NCBI GenBank assembly: GCA_008933995.1
Contig: WARS01003734.1
Location: 1,262,599-1,326,598, forward strand
Source of the DNA: Datnioides undecimradiatus
Lineage: Eukaryota; Chordata; Actinopteri; Lobotiformes; Datnioididae
Reading direction: 5' to 3'
Length of the DNA: 64,000 nucleotides
The notes beneath the pieces were generated by a model, which saw only the letters and a program-made list of their open reading frames with translations, had not been told where the DNA came from and did no database searches. A program made the translations under genes and the position numbers. This document shows, piece after piece, positions 49,501 through 61,344 of the stretch; the stretch's first letter is position 1, and the number at the start of each line of letters is the position of its first letter.

Positions 49501-52500
49501 AGTGTCCACATAATGACATAAACTTAACATTAGCTTTCAGGCTAACATCTGAGCAGCTAGTAAGTTAATTAAAAGGCAAAATGTAGGTCACTGATCTGTG
49601 AGCTGCAGACTTTACCTCTAAAAAGGTCAAAAACCTTTGATTCGAGTGTGTCTTTGGCGTTTGAAGTGAAATCTTGGCAACCGTAAACTGTTTTTCCCTG
49701 CACGTCTGTAAATTAAGTCCATAATTTGAATGTCCAGGGCAGGAAATGAGAAGGTGTGCCTGGCATGCCCGCGGAGGTCATTCAACAAACACAATGATGT
49801 CATGGGAAGTAGCTTCTTCACAGGACTTGGTTTCCTTTTCATCTGAGCAGCTGAGCTACTTTGTGGAGCAGAAACTTTCCTGCCATTAAGAGAAATGCCT
49901 CCACAGTCGCAGTTTATCTGAAAAATACTGTGTTTTTTATGATTTTATGACTGGGATGAGTCCAGAACATTCATTCTGAGTGGAAGAAACGCTGCTTAGA
50001 AATTCAAATTCCCCATATCTGATAAAGAACGACGAACGAATGCAAACTTTCCCCACATCTGTTTCCAACAAGTTTCAGTTACAGCCTGAAGCTTTGCTCT
50101 CCTGATTGAAATTAGGCCTCTCCCTGCACACAAATCAAGTCAGCTGTGGCTTTTGTTCTTGAACACAGATTTCTGGGTTTTCATGGCAAAAGTGAGCCGT
50201 AGTCCTCAGCAGATCTTTAGAAAGAGGCTTTGCTGCACACTGATGGACCCAGATTAGACTGAATGTGACTCAACTTTGTGACTCTTTCTGGTCAAAAAGT
50301 AAAATTTACCCACTTTTCTTCACTTTAATTTATTAGTTTTCTTAATACTTAATTATTTACCTATGTTTGCACTGTTTTTAGCCATGCTAGCAGCCCAGTG
50401 TCATATTTTTGTCCAAACCAATATATTACAACAACTATTTGATGAATAAATTGAACGTTTTCTCTATCATTAGTTCAACGTTTCAGTTTTTCTATGTTTT
50501 AGACCTGCTAACCCAAATTCAGTTGTGTCTTTTTGTGTTGACATTGTTTGTAAGATAAAAAGATAAAACGGCTAAACATATTAGCATTTTAAAAGTCCAG
50601 AGTGGGTGATTTTGGGTGATCCATTGGCAAAAATTTAACATGATTATGTTTTCAGTAGTGTAAAACCACTTTAAAATATGTAGCACTGTGTTTTTGTTAG
50701 CTTAAAATGAATTGTGGCTACAAAAGGAGTGGAGTCGGCCATGTTTGTACAGTAGCCCAGAGTGGACAAAAGGTGAGTGTATTCATTTGTTGCAGTCTGC
50801 AGCTGGATGCTGTTTAATCCTACACACCGGCTCTATAGCATTGTCATTTTGAGCATGTTAGCGTGATGAAACAATGCTAATGCTAGCATACAAGCTAATT
50901 TGATTTAGCTTGTGTTCTAGTGCAGCCTGGCAGAGCTAAATAAATGTTTGTGCGTGTTAGAAGTGCAGGTCGGAGCCGTGGCACATGGCTTCGTGTCACA
51001 GTGGAGAGGAAAAAATCACATATGAGTCACATGACAGTAAAATCTGATTTAGTGGAAACTCAGTGGCAGCGTGAACGCAGCTCATGTGCTGTTACGCATT
51101 CTTGGGTCATTTCTAAATGTTGGGCCCATAAAGCAGCAGGTCGCCACCCTGTATCCCCGTCAACACGGGAACCAGACCCGAGCCAAACATCCCCCCTCTT
51201 CGCCACCCCTGAGTGAGTGTAAACAGCGTCACTGTGAACCAGCGGGGGAGGCATGTTTTTGATGAGATCTTTGGTTTGTATCAGCCGTGGACATTCCTCC
51301 AGAGCGCTGCCTGGGAAGGAGCGAACAAGCTGCTGCGATGACGTCCACGAGACAATGGTGAGGAGTCGGTTTTACGGCTCCCCGCTGATTTAAACTGGGT
51401 GTGAATGTGAGCCGGAGCACAGAAACAAAAAGGCACAGAGACACTTAAACCAAGACAAAACTGCAGGAAAACAAGCAGCTTATACGTGAATCCTCTGGAA
51501 AAAGAATAAATATGAATAAGATTATTAATTAAAACCTGTTCCTGTTAAGTTTGAGACTTTATTAGTGTTTTCCTGTTGTTGCAGGAATGACCTGAGAATT
51601 TTCCAGTTGATAAAACAGTTTTTAAATAACACTGAAGTAGACTGGAGGCAGCTTCAAATCTGTAATAAAATGCCAATTTACCTCTAATTTGTTTGGATTA
51701 ATAACCCTTAAAAAAAGCACTTTTACCTAAAGAGGAATATTTTTGAACTGCATGAGCAAAAAGTGCTAACATGCTCGGTTTTTCCCACATTTATTGATTC
51801 ATTTGGTGCTTTTTCATCCTGATTTAATGGATGAAGCAGTCGTGTTTTGGCAGAATGGTCACAGCTGAGTGTAAAAAGCCTTTAATAGAGTGTATTCTCT
51901 GCTTAATGGTCAAACATAAACTCCTTTGCAGTCGAGCAGAGGTGACGTCAGTGGCAGCTTATAAGCAACATGTGTGCATGAGGCTGCAGGTGTGCAGGCT
52001 GGTCATGCAGCTTCACACTCTGCTGCAGCTTTGGCCTCTGTGAAAGTTGGTTAGAGCCAAACTTGTTGTTCTGCTTTTGACCCATGTTGTTTATTAATTA
52101 TGATGCTGCTATAAAACCACTTTATTCCTTAAACTGCTCCTCAAAACCCAGATTTTAATGTTCTTCACCCAAAGGCAGCAAACTGAAATAATCACATTAT
52201 TCATTTAAATGAAATCAAATTAACTGCACCAGGGTAAAATAATAAAAAAGTTATTTCCTTGGATGTATGAAAGAGGCAATAAAGCCTGAATTAAAGTATT
52301 ATAAAGTAAATTTAAGATAAAAAAATCGAATAAAACTGAATTTTAAACAACGATTCTGATTTTAAAATCCTATTTATTTTGTTTTTGGGCAAATATAAAT
52401 TATGAATGTAAATAATCAATCATAAAGCTTGAATTCATCTATTTACCGTAAATAATTCTTTACTTTTATCAAGACTTTGTTATTCTCAGTAAGAAAACAT

Positions 52501-52823
52501 ATGCCTGAGAGGCAACAGCGCCTTCATTTTTACACAAAAATCCTATTTATATTCAGTTTTTCCCCAAACAATGAATAATAAAGCAGTTTCATTAATAAAT
52601 GACACACAAAGTCAAAGTCAAAATACAAACAGAAGATATGTTTTCACACTTTTACATGACTGTGTATTTAAATATGTGTTTACATCCACTGTGGACAGAC
52701 GCAAACACTGTGCATGTGCATGTGAAAACAGGATAATGAAGTACACACACTCGCAGGGCTTTAAAGGCCTGTCCGAGCCTCCTCTTCCAGCTGGAGGTGA
52801 CACACACACACTCGCAGGCTGGT

Positions 52824-52841
52824 GGCGGCGGCGGCGGCGGC
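52824..52841. repeat. (GGC)6 trinucleotide run
   Basis: Six perfect GGC units next to a CA-rich stretch (52797-52811). The flanks also contain a duplicated cacacactcgcagg word about 50 bases apart. Confidence 0.85.
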
Positions 52842-53870
52842 TCCTTGACGAGAGGAAACCATGAACTCTGGGAGGAGCAGGTTCCCACACCCAGAAGAAG
52901 AGACGCACAACACTCTAACGCAAACAGTCCACCACTCAGGAAGGAAAGGGCTCTCTGCGGGACTTTATCAGATCTGCGAGACCCTCGGCCCCGTCCGTCA
53001 CCCGCTGCCGCCCGAGAGGTGAGACCCCTCCCTCCTCCACTTCTTCTTCTTCTCCTCCTTCATGCCTGAGATGAGGTCACTGGGTGTGTGTCATCATCAG
53101 ACTCTGAACATGTAGTTTTATTATGATGATGAGGAGCCCAGAGCCTTTAAACTCAGTCCACGTCTCATCTTTCTAGTCCATTATGAATTAAAATGAGTAA
53201 TTAGTTAAAGTTACTCAACTTTAGAGTAACTGATTGTAGACAATGTAATTGTATTTGCACCTTTTATTGTTGTATTTCTGTTAAGATTAAACTTTTTTTG
53301 CCTTTTATTGTTATTTATTTATTTATCCATGCATTGCTTCATACCTTTTATTGCCTTTATGCCCTTTATTGCTTTTATACTGTCAGTATTTAAATGCTTT
53401 ATACCAGATATTTACGTTTTACACAAGTTAACTGGAGTAACAATAAACATCTTGAATATGGAACTGAATTAATCTACCAGTTACTGTGTTCACAAGTAAT
53501 TAGTTACTGGGGAAAGTAGTTTATAAATCAGATATCATTGGAGGCATATCTATTTTATTATGTTAGTGCTGCTGTGGCTCACTGTGGGATGAAACAGCTA
53601 ATTAACTTATTGATCATTTTACCAATTATTGTTGTTTATTAAAACCACCAGGGGCTGTGGTGGTTCTTACTTCTAAACTACACTTGTATTGTCTTGGTTA
53701 GCCTATAGACTCTATATAACATGACTGACATGGCTGGCTGTAGGGATAGGTCAATAGCCCCACTCCCCCTTAGTCAACTGAAAATGACTATGAAATGGTT
53801 TTCCTATCAGTCAAACAGAAAAACTATTTTTCATATTAAAACAATTCATGTTTGCAGCTTTAAAACTGAA

Positions 53871-54150
53871 GATTTGCTGATTTTCCACATAAATTATTAA
53901 TAATAATTTCATTTTTATGATAATGCTGAGATTTGGACCAAACAAACGATGTAAAAGCATCACTTTGGGCTCATTTTCAACATATTTCTCACTATTTTTA
54001 CCATTTTTACAAAGCAAATAATCAATAAGTTCATGGAAAGAATAATTATTAGCTGCTCTTTGATGACAAAACAGTTCAAAATGAGCCGAAACAACCAAAA
54101 ACTACAGTAAAACCCTGTTTTTCCATTAATGCAGAGTCCCAATCAGCTGA
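53871..54150. repeat. Interspersed repeat copy B (paired with 18236-18474)
   Basis: It shares an ordered set of words with 18236-18474, ending in a 32-base block with one difference. It also carries aataattattagctgctc, which resembles the edge of a repeat common in teleosts. Confidence 0.75.
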
Positions 54151-54694
54151 AGAAGATGCCGCAGAGGAGATTTTACTGCTTCGTGCTGCATTTTCCTGAT
54201 TAAACATACTTTTACATTATTCTCAATGCAGAATCGTGTGTTTTTAGTGAACATTTGCTGTATTTTCTCACTAAAAGCCCGGTTTGTTATCGCTGCTCCT
54301 CTGCCTGCAGAGCCTCTGGCTGATCCTCTGTCAGCGCAGCAGCGCAGCAGGAGCTTCCCCCAGCTGTCTCCCGTGTTGTGTAACAGCACCTCCTTCCTGA
54401 CCTCATGGAACGTCTCCGAAGACACAACGGAGACGCGGGATCACGTTCTCCGTGCCGGCCTCCCTCCACTCGGCGCCCTCTGACCTACAGTTCAGACTGA
54501 ACTAAATATTCCCCTTCAGTCCGGTGAAGGAGGCCCGATCTGTTTCCACATGGATGTAACTGGAACCGACCGTGACTAAACTGCTTTGTCAGTTCTGTTG
54601 CCTGAGTTTTCATTTCTGTCCATGCAGTGACAGGATCAATAGCTGTTGACCTGTGCCTTCTGAAACACCACTGAACTGAACTCACTGACTGAAT

Positions 54695-54975
54695 TTTGCA
54701 GCAATTCTGGAAATATCTCAACAACTACTCAGTGTATAGGTTTAAATTTGGTAAGACATTCATGAGCCCAAGAGGATGAACTGTAGTTACTTTATTGACT
54801 TTTCCTCTAGCACCACCTGCAGGTCAACATTTCCCCTCATCCTGTGAAATATCTTGACTTTGATTTAAAGGACTGGCACAAAATCTATGACCAAACACCT
54901 GCAAAACGAAAGAAATTCACATTAGCTTAGCGCTAATTAGCAAATGTTAGCATGAGACTCATGTAAAGGTTTATT
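54695..54975. repeat. Interspersed teleost-type repeat
   Basis: The order ggaaatatctcaacaactact, gacattcatgagccc, aggatgaactgtagttactt, ttttcctctagcaccacctg, gaccaaacacctgcaaaacg, gctaattagcaaatgttagc matches a repeat I recognise as widespread in teleost genomes. It is degenerate and non-coding. Confidence 0.7.
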
Positions 54976-55430
54976 AGCAGCGAAAGCAGTAGATGATCGT
55001 CACTGAGCAAAACTGTACTCTTCATCAAAACAATAACAGAAGCTGCGGTCATGTGACCTCCTGCAGCAGTGTGGGATGCTGGGAGTTGTTGTCTTCCTGT
55101 CAGCTGGGATTCCTTCAGTGTTGATGGTTCAGGAGGTTTTTACTGGGAGCTGAATTCTCCACAGAGGTCTCCTCCTCTCCAAAACAAACAGAGCCGCTGA
55201 TTCAAACCCAGAGAAACACTGAATAAAGCAGTTCCACCTTAAAAACCACTGTTTCTCCCACGCTGTCGGCCGCACACGGGACGTCCTGGAGGGGCGGCGA
55301 GCCGAGCTGCTGCTAACGTTTGCTCAGCTTGTTTCTCTGATAACTTCAGATCCAGACGTCCGACGACTGAAATCCTTCATCTGCTTCAGATACAGAGTTA
55401 AAAACAAGCAGCGGCTGAAAAGAGGAGCAC

Positions 55431-55536
55431 AGAAATGTGTCTTACAGCTGATCCAGAGTCAGTTTATCAAGCTGCTGACACACAGAAATGTGTCTTACAG
55501 CTGATCCAGAGTCAGTTTATCAAGCTGCTGACACAC
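55431..55536. repeat. 53-bp perfect tandem duplication
   Basis: Bases 55431-55483 and 55484-55536 are identical (unit starts agaaatgtgtcttacag and ends ctgctgacacac). Perfect identity suggests a recent duplication or an assembly artefact. Confidence 0.95.
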
Positions 55537-58500
55537 AAACACAACACTGACACATGCACACGGAGGAGACGATGACGCCGTCGACAGGAAGTGAAGCCGA
55601 TAACAGAGTCTGATCTGGATTCACAGAGTCTTTGAGTCTGAAACTGATGGAAACATCTGAGATCCTGTGAGAACATAGCAAAGATCATGGTTTTTGACAT
55701 GTAATTGCACATATTGTAGGTTTAACTTGCAGGTTAGCAGGTGTGATGTTTCTCTTGAACGTGACTTGTTTCTTGTTTCTGCTCATTTGTTTTTGGGGTG
55801 TTTGGTGCAGAGGTGAGGTCACGACGTGTCTGATCCCTGCAGGAGACCCGACCTCACGCTGTGAAAATGAACAAACAACCTGTTGAGGGAGACGGAGGAG
55901 GAATCTGAAGCAGAGACGAACTCCTCACAACGTCAAACGACCGAAGGCTCCTGCAGGATTTGACATCCTCTCCCATCTCCTCCCGCTGCCTGTCTGCAGG
56001 TCCCACCGCGCTGGCCGGACTCCCTGGCACCAGCGTCTGGCGCTGGGGAAGATCTATCTCCAAGATAGCAGCAGGAGAAACTCCACCCAGGAGGCCCGGT
56101 GTACGCACAGACAAACCGATTACATCCTCTGAGCTAATCGTTCCCCGGGACCGCAACAACACAAACATCCCCAGGACAGAAACGCCGCTCTTCCTCTGAG
56201 TCGCTGCTGTTTTTAGAGACTCTAAATCTCTGTTAAACTGACAAAACATTTACACACAAACCACAACTTTTCTTTGTCTTCAAGAGCACGACCCTTTCTT
56301 TCTGGGTCTGTCACACTGTTTATAACACCAGTGTTCATGTTGGAGGACATAGAAAGAAAATGTTTATTAGTTTCAATCAAATTCAAGTCATTTTCGTCCT
56401 TTAGTCTCAGTTTAATCTTAGTTTTATCTTATATAAAAACTCATTTACGTGTTTTCTTTATTCATGTGGGCTCAGAGGTACCACAATTAAACAGTGTTTA
56501 AGTTTTACCTTCAGCCCTATGTAATGCATTTTCTGAACGTTTCGTTAGCCCAACGCTAACATTTTAGCCCCAACCAAAACAAATCTCATCAACTTCTCGT
56601 CTAAATCATGAAAAACAAAAGTGTTTGTCATCGTTTTAATTGAAGAAATCAACAAGTTCAAGAAACGTAAACACAAAGCAGATGTAATGTGAGCTGTTGT
56701 GTTCACACAACAAAATGATATAGAAGGTCTGATCAGAGGTGGTGAACCCGCAAAGTTCACTTACAGTGAAGACTCAGCTTGACTTTGATTGGAGAGAAAG
56801 AGACATCAGACCAGCAGAGGCCATTGTCGGAGCTAGCTGTCATGAATGGGGTTTATCCAAAAGAGGTAAACATCAGATCCTTTGGATTGTGTGGTAAGTG
56901 AAGGTAGAAAGAAAGACACAACATCACCTGGCGATGGCAGCGAATCATCTGAGTCCTGTGGGAGACATGTGGCCTCCAGGGATCAGACTTGCTCTGGCAG
57001 GTCTTGTGGATGCCCGACTGGACTGGGACCGGGAAGCCAGGTCAACACCTCGGGTTCTTTGTCATGTTCCTCGTCTGCTGCTGAGGAGTTTTCGGGGTCT
57101 GGTGGTGCCGCGGAGCCGCTGCAATCAGAGACGTGGCCGTGTGTGTTTGGGTAGATGGTGAGTTTCAAGCTGCATCCAGATGATGCTGCAGGACCAGAGG
57201 TTTTCCTGCAGAACAATGAATTATAGAAGATATTTAGTGTTGTTCATTCATCTGCCAGGGTTTTAATGTTGAGACTGATCTGTGTAAAGTGTGCTTGACA
57301 CAATAATGTGTGTCTGACATGGGTTTTATTGTAAAAAGGAACTAGGATCATGCTCAGGTTTTCCTGTTGGACACATTAGGATGGAATAAGTTTTGCAAAA
57401 GGGACAAATCGTTTAAAAGCCTGATCCGCCTTTTTAAATGTCGACAAAATTAAAATTTCAAAGTTAAAGACATTTCCTGGCAGCCAGCACTGATACATTC
57501 TTTAATATCTGATTGTGTTATATCTGCCTAAACCATCTTTTTGTGCCTGACAAGCAGATTTTAGATAATAAAGACTGATCATAATGTGTGTTCTGGGATA
57601 AAATATCAAGAAATCAGTTTTTACACATGTAAACAACAGATCATATCTCCATGTAACAGTCGTATCTCATGACTGATTTATCCTCTGGAGTGATGTGTCC
57701 TGCGTAGCCTCTTACAAAACCAGACACAGATGCAGCTTGAGTTGTAAATTCTAACAATATTTATGAAGTGGGACAGAAATGCGTCCCCGTGGTGTCAGCT
57801 GATCCAGATTTATGTGTTATAAAACTCTTTTTTCATGTCCCTGTTGCTACAATCCATCATGATGAGCGAGTGGTGACATGTGCTTAATGAAAATATTCAG
57901 GGTGGAAATGATGCGGTCATCGTCGGTGACGCACAGAGGTCATCGCTGCTCGCTGGCGGATGATTGGTCACTGCACGTCAGAACCCCCCCCCTCCGCCCA
58001 TGAGGCCAGAGGAGCTGCGTGGGGGGTCGGAGGTCAAGCCTTTTGCTTCTAACAGCAGTTTCCTGAACATACAGAGGGATTACAGTCCCACCATCAAGAG
58101 AGGAGTGAGGTCATTGGGAGCTTTCCAGATGTGAAGTGTGCATCTGCTGCCCACCCTCACTGTTACACAGCAGCAGGCAGGAAACATCACGACCCACACA
58201 GTTTGTTCTGCAGCAGAGGTCGGGCAGATTACTGCTTGATGTCACTGTTTATGTTATGAATACTGGTTTATGCTGTTGGAGGAAGAAAGTCCATTGTGCT
58301 GGATCAGCTCTAGCTCGACTCAGACATGTGTACATGTTGTTGCTCATGACAGCCAAAGTATGTCGGAGCTGATTAAACGCTGCTTTTTTACAGGAACATG
58401 TTGGCTTGTGTTTCAGAAGTTCACTTTTTAAAGCATTTCAGTTGGTTTTTAGTCTAAAGGTTCTTTAATATGGATGTTTTGCACATTTTTCTGTTTTTAG

Positions 58501-59124
58501 CATAACCAGGGCTCTTTGAACATGAGGATTTCCTTGAAGTAAATACCTGCCTTTAAGATTTATTAATAAAGAAGATTGTTTTACTTAAATCAAAACGTTC
58601 TGACTTCTTGGGGTCAAGGGTCATCGTCAGAAATCAACTGCAGCCATTCAGTGAACTGAAAACAGGTTTACAGCCAGGTGCAAACAGGATTTTTTAACTG
58701 TTAGGAACTTTAAACGAAGCTTTAGTGTTTTGGCTTCTGTCTCCCCCGTCTGGCAGAGAGAGTAACTACAACAACACTGTCAACGTGCTGAAAACACCAA
58801 AGGCTCCAATAGGTTCCTACATGCTGTGGTTTGTGGCTCTGAGGTGATGGACTGAATCAGTGTTGTGTGATTTACTCACTGAAGTGCTGCAGTGTGGCTT
58901 TAAACTGCAGATCAGGGTTAAAATGAGACAATACACTGTTAAAGGTAACTGACTTAATCTGTGTGTGTGTGTGTTGTGTTGTAATCTAGTCTTAAACCAG
59001 GACACAGGCTTCATTTTGCACAATGCAGATGATGATTAGCATGCAGAAGGTTTTAAAACAGGGAGGGAAATCACAGAAAAGTCTTTATTTTCATGTCAGA
59101 GTGAGTCATTGCTTTATTTGTGCC

Positions 59125-59150
59125 CTGTGTGTGTGTGTGTGCGTGTGTGT
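59125..59150. repeat. (GT)n microsatellite, one interruption
   Basis: A GT run interrupted by one GC, in intergenic DNA upstream of smim36. Confidence 0.85.
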
Positions 59151-59645
59151 CTCCTGAAGTGTTCGTCTGGGTCAAAGTTCAACCTCCAGCTCTGCTTCTT
59201 CTGCTTCCCCTCCCCACCGCTAACGCTGCTAATTGCTGCCCTCTGCTGTCTCTGACCGCAGCCCGACAACAACAGGTAGACCTGCTGAAACGCATGCAGC
59301 TTGCTCACACACACACATTCATGCCTGCAAAGCTGCACACACAGTCATGCATCAACACAGATTATAAACCCAGAGGAGTTTGCCGTCCACTGATAATCCC
59401 GTCTCTGATTGTCTGCTACAGCGAGGAGGAGTCTGACACACAGATTGAAGGAGGCCGCTGTAATCTAATCTGACCAAATTACAGGAAACCTCAGGTTTTT
59501 CGGAGAGGATCCACCTGCGCCACAGGTCTTCTGCTAGCACGTTAGCATTTTTCTGAGTGGCTTTTTCAGCGGCGCTCTCCCGCCTCTATTTAGCCAGATG
59601 GCTTCCTCCGTCAATCCCCACTCACAATCAAGATTAAGATTACGC

Positions 59646-59663
59646 CACACACACACACACACA
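59646..59663. repeat. (CA)n microsatellite
   Basis: A perfect 18-base CA run about 0.4 kb upstream of the smim36 start. Confidence 0.85.
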
Positions 59664-59958
59664 TACACGAACATGCACTCAAATACGTCACACACACAGT
59701 AATTAATGTTCACTTGCTCGCAGATGATATAACTCAGAATCTGTCTCGGTTGTTGAGTTACAGCCGGGGCTTAAGTTATTAAAGGGGGCCATCGATCGCG
59801 GGAATTCAAGGTTGGAGGAGTGGCGCCGGATTAAAGTATTTTTACCACAAAGCCACGTATCCACGGCGCTCATCTGAAACAGAGAGGTGAGCGGCAGAGG
59901 CGAGGCAGAGAGGATGGAGGCAGGGAGGGAGGGGGCGAGGACAGATTGAAGAGGATAG

Positions 59959-60399
<441 letters not shown>

Positions 60400-60670
60400 G
60401 CGAGACTCAGCGGATTCACCTTTGTACATATCAGACTCTCTCTTCATTTTCTACGTTTGTTTCTTTTTACTTCTTTGTCTCTCCGCCCTGGGACAATGCT
60501 GGGATTTGACCTACACAGGACCAGGCTTGCACGGTAAGAGAGAGTGACATGTGTTGATGTCTTTAAGTGCTGTGTGTATGCACGTGAAATCCCTCTTTAT
60601 CTCAGGGATCTCAAGCCAAAGCCCACAGTCTGCTGTGGAGAGGAAATGTCACAACTGATAAAGCAGAGGG

Positions 60671-60676
60671 AATAAA
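60671..60676 (+). terminator. Candidate smim36 polyadenylation signal
   Basis: This AATAAA lies about 270 bases after the smim36 stop. If the nearby donor at 60534 is used instead, the transcript would end elsewhere. Confidence 0.3.
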
Positions 60677-61139
60677 AAGGGCATTTCTGTTGTGCTGTGT
60701 TGACAGACAGAGTGGGAGAGAGGTTCAGGATTAAGGTTAGGGTTGGGAAAACACACGGGGGAGTGTGGTAGAGTAGAAACAAAGTCAACGTCTTAACATC
60801 CCTGGCTCCTTCTAGATGTCAGGTGAGGCGTTGAAGCACCCTGAAAATACTCGTCGATCCTTGATGAACCTTAGACTTTGTTCCTCTCCTCCAACATGTA
60901 GATAAAACGATTATCTCAAACTTTAACTACTCTATCGAAATCAAAGCTGCGTTGCTGTTGATTGGCTCCCATTCAGGGATTAGTGTTCAACATTTGGTTA
61001 AGTCTGGACGGACTTGCAACCTCTTACATAACTTGAGGAAGTGTGATGTGCATGGATGTGCCGCAGACAGCTGGGCGAAAGCTCTCTGATCAAGGTCCTG
61101 ACCTGCAACGTCTACATTCTTATTCTGAGACGTGTGCCT

Positions 61140-61344
61140 TTAATCACGCCTCCCACACAACAGGAAGATCTTAACCCCTTGATCCGTTCGTTGCTGCTCG
61201 CGCAGGAGCTGGTTCTCGATCTGAAACGTTTGGTCAGGGCTGATGAAGCGATAGCCGGTGTAAAGAACAGGCTCGAGCTGGAAACCTTTTGCTTTGTCTC
61301 CTGTATCGCTCATACCGCTCAAGTGCAGATACGGTTTATCAGAC
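61140..61344 (-). CDS. Unassigned candidate coding exon
   Basis: On the minus strand a good acceptor (TGTCTGCAG, ending at 61345) is followed by an open frame of about 67 codons to a TAA at 61140-61142. The frame reads naturally as protein, for example FQLEPVLYTGYRFISPDQTF and IENQLLREQQ, with charged and aromatic residues well mixed and varied third bases. An internal ATG at 61313-61311 would give a 57-residue product. A weak donor (GGG|GTTAAG) before the stop would let the exon end earlier. I do not recognise the family, and I could not find partner exons. The opposite strand is also open here, which weakens the case. It could be an exon of a lineage-specific gene, a relic, or chance. Confidence 0.35.

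Larger units (their letters stand above)
39259..49999. other. tmem100 3' UTR and gene-free, repeat-rich DNA
   Basis: The first part should be the tmem100 3' UTR; an AATAAA at 40070-40075 is a candidate end. A repeat-free block at 39410-39640 and further ones at 48060-48440 and 49640-49850 could be regulatory. Interspersed-repeat fragments occur at about 40235-40385, 45030-45100 and 46435-46535, and a purine-rich tract at 43899-44262. I see no supported exon. Confidence 0.5.
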
